From Aphelenchoides besseyi (taxonomy: Eukaryota; Nematoda; Chromadorea; Rhabditida; Aphelenchoididae), in contig JAMPIQ010000002.1 in NCBI GenBank assembly GCA_024699855.1, positions 8,804,001 to 8,868,000 of the forward strand: a stretch of DNA of 64,000 nt, in the 5' to 3' direction. The notes beneath the pieces are model-generated. The model was not told the DNA's origin, did not search any database, and saw only the letters and a list, made by a program, of their open reading frames with translations. The position numbers were made by a program, and so were the translations under genes. Positions 1 through 10,432 of this stretch are shown here, one piece after another. Numbering within the stretch: position 1 is the stretch's first letter; each line of letters opens with the position of its first letter.

Positions 1-716
1 TTCTTTCTAATTTTTGCAACTAATCAACTGAACAACATATCGGCGATACTGTGAAATACAGAGAATAGTGAGAATTGGATCGAGTAGTTTATTGGTATAA
101 TTGTTTATTTAAATATGTCGAAGGATGAATAGGATTTCTTTGTAGAACTGTTCAATAATCAGGTTTTAGGTTAAACAGATCGTTTTCTTTGCCTTCACTC
201 AACCTAAATGATCCAATACAACAAGCTACAGTGCTATTGAGCTGAGCGAAATGCTTCGATGCAATAAGATGGACATCGAATTTGCTTGTGCGACTGGAGA
301 ATGACGAAATGATGTCGATGATCTAATTTAAGACAAAATGTTCATTAACTTCATTTTTCATCGCGTTCTGCGAATTGAAATGTCACATGGTACGACCAAT
401 GAATTGTAGTTGAACGTTCAATCGTATTCTGATTTCCATTCTTGCTCACGTGAGAACAATTTCAACCGTTTTGTAGAATTTGTAACATTTAAGCTCAATA
501 CCAATTAGTTGTTGTGCAGAAACGGTGTTCGCAAAATGGATTTTATGAAAATCGAGATCAACACGATTGAGTTCAATCGTCTCACTTTTATTGAATGCGC
601 GACAAATCCCTTCGTTCTTTGAATCCAACAACAGTTCGCAGTACAGTCTTTTAACGTGTACATTGACGCTTTAATGGGTGAAACAAAAACGTATTTAACG
701 ATTTATCAAAACAAAA
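1..716. other. Left-edge sequence without a confident gene
   Basis: AT-rich sequence with only short open stretches, the longest about 61 codons on the minus strand at 446-631. I see no domain, signal peptide or splice-linked exon chain. It probably holds the upstream region of the gene that begins at 762. Confidence 0.5.
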
Positions 717-761
717 ATGTTGTGTTTTCACTCAAACAGTCGATTATCGAGCAAAGATACG

Positions 762-1458
762 ATGCGGTTGAATTTGTTTATCTTCGCAACAGTTTGTGTT
801 CTTTTAACTACACAAGTTGCAGCCACAGATCCGAAGACTTCGTGTGTAAACAAGTTTTTGAAGTTCTTCTCTACGTTCTTTTCTTCAAATCAAATCGGCA
901 CGGTAAGTTATGCATACACTGACCATTTAATTCTCGGTTTACAGTACGCAGATGCAGCAATAGGCCAAGTTATCAAAAATGCTAACAGCTCAGAGATAGT
1001 AGATGGTAGTCGTTTTGTCTACTTCTACATAACCATATCGTTTAGCTGTCCTTAATGCTGCTCTGAAATCTCTCACCACGACTCAGTATGCCAAGGGGTC
1101 CAGTCTGCTCCTCTCAGCTGCTGGGAAATTTGGTTCATATTCGAAAATTAACTCAACAATTCAGAACTGCATCAACGGTGCTGCTCCAACTCTTCTAAAA
1201 CTCTATCCAAAGGTTGTTTGTCCATCTAATCAAGCAACTCGGATTGTTTTCAAGATTACGAAGAAGATCAAGCAAGCAAACGGAGACACGGCTAAGACTA
1301 CAACTGCATACCAATTCGCAAACAAGAAATTCACGTTGAAGTTGTCCAAAAACTTGGTCAAGAAATGCAAAAGCAAACTTAGCAACGATGAGTGGTCGAA
1401 AGGTACGAGTCTCTTAAAAGGTTACATCAACTTCGATGTGCTCGGATTTTCGGTCTGA
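762..1458 (+). CDS. Small secreted protein of unknown function, three exons
   Basis: Exons 762-902, 945-1005 and 1046-1458 join in frame across two GT-AG introns of 42 and 40 bases, giving 204 residues. The start at 762 is chosen because it opens directly on a signal peptide (MRLNLFIFATVCVLLTTQVAA). An in-frame ATG at 717 would add 15 residues in front of it. The mature protein is Lys-rich with four cysteines (SC, NC, VC, KC contexts) and no transmembrane segment after the signal, so export from the cell is inferred. I do not recognise the family. An AATAAA follows at 1500-1505, inside the 3' end of the convergent galectin gene. Confidence 0.8.
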
Positions 1459-1499
1459 TCGTTAAATTCGTTTATTAGTGAACTATTGGTTATTGTTTG

Positions 1500-1505
1500 A
1501 ATAAA
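1500..1505 (+). promoter_or_regulatory. Polyadenylation signal AATAAA of the secreted-protein gene
   Basis: AATAAA 42 bases after the stop codon at 1458. The galectin gene coming the other way has its own AATAAA (TTTATT on the plus strand) at 1471-1476, so the two 3' ends overlap. Confidence 0.6.
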
Positions 1506-1524
1506 AATTGGCAACAACTTCGAT

Positions 1525-2521
1525 TTAGTATTCGTACACATTGTTATCTTGCGGGTAGGAGACTTCAAGTCCTGTTATTTCGACATTCCCATCGATCTTC
1601 ATTGCATAATATGATATTGTTTGTGGGTCTGCAGTGCGATGTGCGAAGGCGGTAAAACGCTGTCCATTCACAAAAACTTGAAGGGAATAAGGCTGGTTTT
1701 GAATGACAATATCGAAGGCTGTATCCTTCTTAAATGGCTGTGGACCCTCTCTTTCTTCAGGACCCCATTCCCCATTAATAAAAGCCGAACGAACGACTTT
1801 CTTTTCGTTAAGTCTGGGATTCAAGTGGAACACGATGTTGCCCTGTCGATCAATCAAGTTGATTTCAAAACGATCTCCGGTCGGAATACCGCTAATCAGA
1901 ATCGATTGGCCTTAATATAAATAATTCGTTTGTTCTGTAATTTTACCGGTTTTCAATTCGCCTCCATGAAACGATGTTTCGTACGGAATCTGATGATAGC
2001 GACCGCCTTTTTTAACAGTATTTAATTGCACATCACCTCGGATTTCCAAATGATCAATCTGTTGAATGGCTAAAGCGAAGTTTCTATTGTGCTTATGTTA
2101 AACTTGCCAACACGATGAGTGAATTCGGCGACTTCTTTTCCGTTGACCAAAATTTCATATCGATCATCGTGGACACGAATTCGCAAATCAAAAGGTTCGC
2201 CTTTGTGTAAAGTGTTCTTCTTTCTCTCCTCTTTCTCCCATTTCCCGGATTGTAAGGAGTTCAAAACGAGTTTGTTTTCGTCGAATCGAAATTGACAATG
2301 CAAAGCAACAACACTTTGCGGATCGATGCTGCTCGAGCCGGACAACAAATTCAACTGAAACTCTTTAGCATCCTCCTTGACGTGCCCGTGTATAGAAATC
2401 GTTTGTCCAGCTTCTAATGGGTGAGTTAAGTGACTTCTAAACGGTACGGGTATAACCACGGTAGGTGCCTGAGACTAAAAAATCGAATCATTAAGACCCT
2501 TTATTTTGCTACACTCACCAT
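1525..2521 (-). CDS. Tandem-repeat galectin, two carbohydrate-recognition domains
   Basis: Exons on the minus strand are 2519-2521 (only the ATG), 2114-2474, 1947-2069 and 1525-1910. The introns are 44, 44 and 36 bases and the product has 290 residues. Two galectin domains follow each other, each opening with an IPVP/QIPYE-type strand. Galectins bind beta-galactosides without a signal peptide, and none is seen here. Domain 1 keeps H, R, N, W, E and R of the sugar site, but the usual HxNxR core reads HCQFR. Domain 2 has the standard HLNPR and WGPEER, but the Asn of the VxN motif is replaced (VVRSAF). The overall pattern resembles nematode LEC-1-type galectins. The ATG-only first exon is unusual but gives a clean frame. 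Confidence 0.92.
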
Positions 2522-3660
2522 GTTAAGCAAACGATAACAACTGTGAATGAAAACGCGTTCTGCAAATGTTATTTATGTCTCTCAGTTTGAAAGGTAAAAC
2601 TAGAAGCGGAGTGAGAGAGGGCGGAAATCAAACCAATGTGTAATCAACTGTCAACCCAATTCATCGTTTACAGGTAAAATCTCTTTTCGACCAGCAAGTT
2701 TCCACACTCACCACACTTTATCCGGTGATGTGCAAAAAGAAATGAAAGACAAAGATGAAGTCCACGATGTCTCCCGGCTCGTCGTCATTCGTTGATTCCA
2801 ACTCTTCGAGTAATGCATCGATGAAAAGTTGTCTGCGTTGCATTTATGGTGAATTTCGTCGAGTGGAAAGTGCAGTTTTCTAGACCATTCTTGTGAACAC
2901 AACAGACTTCTTCTCAAACATCGTTCGATGTGATTCTCTTTGGTTTTACAAGAGAGCAGGATACGGTGAAGCCATTTCAAAACGTCGCTGCCTATTCATT
3001 GTATATATGCATGCAACTTTTATCAATTAAAGATTACATCGATATTCCCGAATAAGCACAGTAAGTGTTCAATTATGGAGACAGGAATTTGATTATAAGG
3101 GACTGCCATAACGTTCTACTAGTTGCACATAAAAAGATGGTTGTGCTTGTGTTCTTTCACTGACTGTAACTCTGAATTTCGGGCGATTTGAATAAACTCA
3201 ACGGAATCGTTCGCCATAAACGCGACCACTCCATCAAATTGGGTTATCCGCGCGAAATCGAAAGTTCTCGGGAGTTTTGCGCATCGAAACGATTGACGGC
3301 AATTGACGTTTTGCACTACGAAATCCGGAGACTTTGCGTTTCCGCGCACAAAGGAATGCCACGGCACGTGATCAAAATTCGACGTGAGACCAACGGACGC
3401 CATTCGAATCGCACGGAGATTATGCCCCAAAACGTCGATCGGCCTCACGTATATGCACGAGAATCAGGAGTTGGGTCCGCCTCCAGCGCCGAGCGCTAAT
3501 TTTCACTTTTGACAAATCCGTTGAACTGCCGTCCGCCTTCTACGGCACAGATCTCGAACCGGTCGCTTTGCGAGTGCGAGAACGACTCTCGATTGTTGTT
3601 CTCTTACAAGTTTTTGCAGCAATCAAGAGTGTGAAATTAGAAAAAACTTTGTTCGTTTAG
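2522..3660. other. Intergenic region between divergent genes
   Basis: Lies between the start of the galectin gene (-) and the start of the secreted-protein gene (+), so it should hold both promoters. A TATA-like run (TATATATGCATGC) sits near 3000. Overlapping ORFs on both strands at 3119-3499 lack any recognisable domain and I treat them as chance. Confidence 0.45.
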
Positions 3661-5485
3661 ATGTCGCATTGGATGATGTGGCCGCTTTGGTTCGCTCTAG
3701 CAACAGTTGCAACATGTGCCGAACAACGAACATCCGACTTATCATCGGGACCTTCGGCATCAATTGTTGATGTTCGTGGGCTAATTAAGGTAAACGACCT
3801 TCTTCATTCAATAAACCGGAGATTTAGGACGCTTTGGATGTTATGCGTTCATATCCCGCTCCAAAAGAGCTTATTCAACCCACTCAAATGAACCCGCTGG
3901 TTCAAGCGCAATATCAACAACAACCGATGACAATGGCTCAACCGTCTGCTTATCCTCGACACGCGTACGGTTCGACGACTTATAACGGTGGAGTTATTAG
4001 TGAAGTTGATCGTCGTTTTGGAGCTGCTGCCGATAGTCAGACGAACATTGCACAGCAATTCTCTCGATTCTTTGCAACTCCGAGTAACCAAGACATGGAG
4101 CGATTGTTCCATTTGCCGGCCGATATTGTAACCCGCTTAGCCACAGATGCTGGATATATTAAACCGGGAGAAGAGCCGGCGTCAAAATACGAATCCTCTG
4201 TTTCATCATCGTCTTCCGCCGCTAGTCCATCGGCTTTTGATTTCACGTTGACTGGTCATGATACTAACGCAAAAGACTTACAGAGTTTTATTGCTTCACT
4301 GCAAAACCACTCAATTGAAACGTCTACTGCTCCACCACCAGCACCGGTTATCTCGGTTGCTGGACCGCCAAAAATCACAACTCAACAAGTTTTGCGTGAT
4401 GGAAAAATGTATGATTGAAAATATGATATGGTAGAACTTTCGTTTAGGGTTGCCGTACCTCTTTTGATTATTCCACAAGCCAACGGTCCGGCGCTTCAAG
4501 TTCCGTTCAATGATATGCGTGATCTATCCGATACAGTAAATCGAATTATATCCACAGGTCAATTCCAAATCAAAACCACTGCGTTGCCTACCGTTAAACC
4601 AATGACAACAGTTGTCCCGATCCCTGATAATGTTCAAGTCGAACCCACAACACGAAAACCTTCAAGTATTTCCGTTGGATCAAATGATGGCGCTTTTGTT
4701 CAACAGTTCGAAGAAGAGTCTTCTGCCGAGGATGCTGAAGTAGAAATTACGACAACTCCCAAACCATCAACCAAAAAGATCACGATTGCAGGCACCACAA
4801 TCAAACCAACAATGCAAACAACAACGAAACGTACAACACAAAAGACGGCTGCTGAAATCCTACTCGATGGTCGAAGATATAAGCTTGTTGCCGTTGAATC
4901 CGCTGAAGAAACCACAACACAAAAACCGAAAACTACCAAGGAAATTAAAACAACAACTACTCCGTTACCAACAACAAACTCCCGATCATTTCACGTCGAG
5001 GAAACATCGGTCGTAGACACATCATCCAATGAAGATCATTCTGCTGCTCTTCGAGCACCGACACTTCGCGAATTGGAAGAACGATACAATCGCGAAAATG
5101 CACTAGCAACACGCGGTGGAAGTGCAGGTGAACCAGAAGAAAGTGCTATCAATGAGTCCGACGAAACTGACGATCGATTTTCGCGAAGGGGCACTCGTCT
5201 TCTTGCTCTTCGTACTCCATTGTCAATCAGAAAAACCCAAACCAGGAGAGGTAGTTAATAGTTACAATTGCAGCTACGTATCTTAACTTGCAGACAATCA
5301 AAACACACACACCGAACAACAGTCGTTGTGGTATTCTTCGGGCATTTGCACACAAATTTGGAGTCGGAGATTTGCGATCTTTTGCCTTGGAACATTGTGA
5401 TTTTCTAGAACGCTATGATCCCGTCTTGAAATGCGCTGATGTTAATTCGTTTATTTCTAATTGTGAAAGTGAATTCGTTCATTAA
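3661..5485 (+). CDS. Secreted Thr/Gln-rich protein with a Cys-containing C-terminus
   Basis: Exon 1 (3661-3789) encodes a signal peptide (MSHWMMWPLWFALATVATCA). A 38-base intron leads to exon 2 at 3828, and a 41-base intron (4408-4448) leads to a third exon. The middle of the protein is low in structure: a Gln/Pro-rich stretch, a Ser run, then long Thr/Lys-rich segments (TTTPK, KTTTT types) that would suit O-glycosylation. The last part, about 60 codons ending at 5485, contains four cysteines (CGIL, HCDF, KCAD, NCES) and looks folded. The splice joining it is uncertain: one solution needs a 23-base intron at 5253-5275, another uses a donor further upstream. Family not recognised. Likely an extracellular matrix or cuticle-associated protein by composition only. 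Confidence 0.7.
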
Positions 5486-5805
5486 CTAGTCTATCGGCGA
5501 TTGTAGTTTGTTTGCCAATAGTCTTTCTTCTTGTATAATATAATAAACGCTGCTATGTCTTTTTGATGACTAAACCGCATACGTGCATTGTCTTTTTTTG
5601 CTCTTGAACTTCCTTCGCGATAAACTCAAAACACCCGAAGAGAACAACATGTTGATGTGAACAATTGGATGCGGGTGGTTGTTAGGAATCTCCACGAAAC
5701 CGCCAAAACAGCGGTTGTTAAGTGGAAATAAATCGAACACGAAATCCAAACTGTCACAACAAAGTCTCCTATTTTGCAACATGAGTTGTGTTCAAATGTT
5801 CGAAC

Positions 5806-7829
5806 ATGTTGTTTAGGATTGGAATCGCGTTATTTCTCTATTTTATTGATTGCACTGTAAATCCCGATAATTTGCGTCTGAACGGAACTGCGGTGATACA
5901 GAAAGAAACCTCCGATGATGTCAATTTTCTTACAATAAGCTGCGTTGACTGCAGAAGGAAACGTCAAATCACGGCCGAACAACTAACTCAGGGAATTAAT
6001 GATCTTTTGACCAACAGCTCAACGACATTAAGCAATTCGACTTCGGCGTTATTAGCCAATTTAACTGACACAAACTTAAATGCCACTTTGGGTTCTTTGT
6101 TAAACGCTACAGTAGTGTCAAATCTTACTTCATCAACTTTAAATCCCGTAGTTAACAACATCTCAGTAGTTTCTGCCGGTACATCTTCAATAGCGATTGT
6201 TCCAGTTGTTACAACTATTCAGACGTCGACCATTACTTCAACCTCTACATCAACTTCTACATCAACGTCAACTTCCACATCAACATCAACAAGCACAATG
6301 ACTTCAACTCCCGGTTCCACTGTTAGTGCAACAACTTCAAATGACAGCGGTATATTTACGGACATAATTTTGTATGTGATCTCTGATTTTAGAGACCATA
6401 ACCTTTGGCGTTTGTGCAACCGAAGTTTTCTCAGCTAATGACAAGAAAACGACTCAAATTCTTTTATACGTAGGATCGAGTTACGTGCTTTTCTGGTTGT
6501 GTCTTACGATTTTGATTAATCTTTGCTGTCGAACCTTTGGATTTAATCGTCTGCTCGATTTGATGCAAGAAGTCGCGTTGATTGTCTCTTTTATTTTCAT
6601 GGGCTTCTTTGTCCTTCGGCCAAATTGGTCGGTACGATAAAATTGGTTGAGTTAAATTTTACGTTCACTATCTTAGGGAATGTGCAGAGCTACACAGATC
6701 GTCCTACATGCAGCATCAATTTTTGTCTTAGTGATTGCAGTTGTTCAGGCGATTTTTGTTACAATGTAAGCTTTGAACGTGCTCGACATTGAATTCCGTT
6801 TTCAGTTTGATTCGTGGAGGTGCAAGTCGATTAAGCGGCTTTGTTGCTTTCTTTTTTTACTTGTGGCCATTTGCAATTGCTACCGGATACACGTGTGGTG
6901 TGTATTTCCCGTTAAAAGACGAATATGACAACAACGGTGTTCAGTGAGTGCTAATGTTCAAACAGTCAAGCATCTTGAGTTTTTAGTTGTTTCTCTGAGA
7001 TTTTCAGCAAAATGTTTTGGACCTTTGCGTTCCCTTTTGCTATTATCATTTATATAGCAATTTTCATTGGGCAACTTGGATTCACGGCGTGTGATATGAC
7101 ACGAAATGATGTCAATGAAGGACAGTTATTTTGGGCAAAGTACGTAAACTGAAGACTTAACTGATGCTTTAATTCTATAGAAAAACAGGTCGTGGTTTAC
7201 CGCTTACACTGCTCATGTTTTCATTTTGTTTCTTCACCTTACTGTTTGCTATCGATATGCAATTGATATGGTTAGCGGCAGTCTACTTGGCCGAATGTGT
7301 GTTATTCGGTCCATTGGTTTTTGTTCTACACACTTATTGCTATCGGAAAACTGCTCGAATGTTGTGGCGAACGCGACTTTGTTGCTACAAACCATGTCCC
7401 CAAAAGAAAATCGAGATTAGCGAAGAGAAGCCGTTGCAAGAGGTGCCAAAAAATGATGTGAGTTGAGAGTCAACGTGCAACTATAACATAATTTCTAGCT
7501 GCCTCCACCTCTGACTGAACCGGTGATTCCAATGGTCGTGGAAGACGGCGATCCGATTCCTCATGTTGTGAATGTGATACCCGTTCATCCGCCCGCTGAA
7601 TTCGAAGTAATCAATCCGCCGGAGAATGATGTTCCAGTAACCAAATCGCTTTTGACTCCACCGCCTAATAAAGTGAATAGTGTAAGTTGTTGGACTTTCT
7701 ACTGTTGATGGAAATTTTTAGGATCCAAACGATTCAGAAACCTCACCAGAGGATTTTTACAGATGGGTAACTCACGGAGAGGATAACGTAAAAGCGCAGC
7801 AAATTTTGTTCAGAAAACCAGAAGCATGA
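5806..7829 (+). CDS. Seven-transmembrane receptor with mucin-like ectodomain (adhesion-GPCR-like)
   Basis: Eight exons join in frame: 5806-6349, 6393-6631, 6677-6765, 6806-6943, 7008-7139, 7181-7457, 7499-7681 and 7722-7829, giving 569 residues. A signal peptide (MLFRIGIALFLYFIDCTV) is followed by a CVDC pair, a basic RRKR site, many NxS/T sites and a long Ser-Thr repeat (6226-6299). Seven hydrophobic helices follow, encoded from about 6440 to 7350, then a Pro-rich cytoplasmic tail of about 120 residues. A Cys just before helix 3 (SGMC) and one after helix 4 (GYTC) fit the conserved GPCR disulfide. The segment before helix 1 (ITFGVCATE) resembles the stalk peptide after a GPS cleavage site of adhesion GPCRs, but no clear GPS Cys/Trp pattern is seen. 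Ligand unknown. Confidence 0.75.
6226..6299 (+). repeat. Ser-Thr coding microsatellite in the receptor ectodomain
   Basis: TCA/TCT/TCG and ACT/ACA/ACC codons alternate, encoding about twelve ST pairs. Probably a heavily O-glycosylated, length-variable stalk. Confidence 0.8.
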
Positions 7830-10432
7830 TAATAACCTGATTCGAATAAATTTGATTCTTTAAGCTTGGCCTTAATTGACATGAGTGTTCATTTGCAAGC
7901 TGTCAATCAGAAACGAGTGTTTAAGGGATTGTCGCTCTTCAGATTTTCCCACGACTGTAACCGAATATCATTCAACACCGTCATAATACAGGATGCTCTT
8001 TTAGTGTTCGACAACCTTCAAACTTTTCGAAAACTTCACTGACACCGGAAAATACCTGTTGCTCAGATACGAACAGACGATTGAAATTTGAGACCTTGGT
8101 GCTCTGAAACAACTATCGAATTAGCAATAAGTGAACTACGAGGTTGTGGGCGAAGTTTTAGGTTGAGAGGTCGTTATAATTTCTAAACATGTAATTATAA
8201 GCGTTTTGCACTCAGAGCTCATCAATTCTGAAATTGTCTTCTTTGAAGCAAGAGCATTTTGGAGGTCGACTTTTGCTGCTCATTCATATTGTTCTTTCCA
8301 ACTCATTGGCATCGTTCGGGGTTTCCCACGCCTCTTCGCCTTCTTCGATTGCTTGCGGAAATCGAGCAAAAATTTTCGCATGCTTCCAGACCGATTTCCA
8401 TCGACCTGTTCGCTTTTTTGTAGATTCGTTGTAAACATCAGATGTCGAACAACGTTGCTTCGTGCTCGTTGTATCGAATACACACGAGCGAACTGAACTT
8501 TGCGACTTTGACAACAAAAAATCGAAACTTTTGGAGAAGTATAAACACTCACGTACTCTCGACATTCCAAATTGTTTTTTAAAACCCAATTTCCGGGACG
8601 AATTGACATGACCGCAAAATCTCGGATTTCGTGTCGAACGGTACCGGTCGTTTCTGCATGAAATGATGGCTTTTGGATACCATGTTATACGTACTGTTGT
8701 TCTACAATATTTCGATCTGATTTCTTGCGCTTAAGCCACACGCCGAGTGGTTGCTCTTTTAAACGTCAGAATAGCTATCGATCATCTTACGTGCCGTTCA
8801 GCTCTTAATAGCGTGTACCTTTTGTTTCTTCTTTTTTCTTGAGTCGTGTGTCAAAGTGCGATTGTGAGACCAATTTCTGGCCGCTCATTTTCCAACAAGA
8901 CCCATGAAAATCGGTCTCCAAGAGCAGTAGGGCAAAATTTTGATTGATTGCGTCTGATTACTCAACCTGAGTTCATTCTTTATGTTGGCTCCCACATTAT
9001 TGTCTGCAAATACGAGAGTTTCTGTTGAACTGTTTGCGCGCAGACGTGTGTTTTCGGATTCTGTCTTCGTAACGACACTTCCGCGGCGTCTGCCGAGACT
9101 GATAGTTGAGTACGAGCCTGAGGCAACGGGAAGAGGTGTGAAGTTTGTTAAGAGACACTCATAATTCGCATCTCTAACAAACTCCACAAACCAGCTGACA
9201 AGTGATCGGCGTTCTAATAAAAACGGCCATTGTCTTCGAACAAATCGAGTTCTTGCGGTTTTAGCATTCCAACAAAATTTGAAGGCCCGCACTCTTCTTC
9301 GACCAAACGTTCAAAAGATAATCGTTCGAAGCTTTCGCTCACTTCCTTTTTGTGCAAACCAATTACAATTTGACGTCTACCATCCGCCTTCTAACACGTG
9401 AATTGGCACTGCGGGAGTGGCGGTTTCTGGAACTGTACTCTCTTCATTTACTGTGTTCGTTCAGTACGACCGCTTCCAAAATTATATGTCGAGGATTATT
9501 TGACGTCGTAGCATTGACTTTGTGAATTGTCCTAACGATTAGTGTTGAGAATTTGATGTTACTACCCATTCAAACTTTCCCGTTAAATTCAATCCACGCG
9601 TCCTTATCTCACGTGTTTCCGTTGATGATGTGAATAAGTCAAATAGTGGGCACGAGTGACATTTCCCTCAAAACAACAATACGAAACACTGTCAGCAGCT
9701 CAGTTCAGCGTACGAGTCTGAAAGCGGTCTGTCGAGAATTCTAATCTGTGGTCTTTTGTCTGTCGCTTATTTTGAAACATTAAATCAAATCATTAGAAGT
9801 TCTCCAATTCGAGACTAATCGAAATTTGGTGGCTTGCGTGCCATCGCCGAAATCGTTTGCCTTCGAAAATCCACTTTGTTGTTTCGAACCGAAATTTAAA
9901 TGGACAGAGTCTATAAAAATAAACGTAAGTTGCGAGAGAATTGATTTAAGACGGACAGTTGATTGCTTCGCGGACGTTTAAACGGTTGGGTGATGGGGAA
10001 GTAGGAACGTTAAGAACCGAAAAGCTTCTCAAGATTATCTTGGGATGTCTAGCGAGAAGAGATGCGGTGAACGTGTGGAATCAAATTGACGAATAACCGC
10101 AGTCTTTTCGACTCTGACCGCCATTTAGAATTCAATTTTCACTTCGTATCATCGAAAATAGTCAACGATTGAGTGCGCAGATTTTGGACAATATGTCATG
10201 ACACAGTTTGTTTCATATTGTTTCTTTTTGGAAGACTAACCATCGACGACTACTCACATGTGATCGATTCCAATTGCTCTCGATTTCGACGCTTAAGAAA
10301 TGATTCGAATATTATGTTCGGTTAATCGCGATCTTTGTTGTAAAATTTTTACCTTTCTATTTAATGAGTTCATTGTTTTAGAGCGCAATCACACGTAAAT
10401 GTCGATGTAACGATTAATGAAACGACTGAGAA
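7830..10432. other. 2.6-kb gap without a confident gene
   Basis: A polyadenylation signal for the receptor gene lies just after 7840. Beyond it there are short ORFs on both strands (for example 8280-8609 and 8885-9292, minus) with no domain, signal peptide or splice partners. The right end is presumably the promoter region of the channel gene. No inverted or tandem repeat stood out. Confidence 0.45.

Noticed and set aside
8885..9292. 135-codon minus-strand ORF in the 2.6-kb gap
   Set aside because: No domain or splice partners, and the opposite strand is also open over part of it. Most likely chance.
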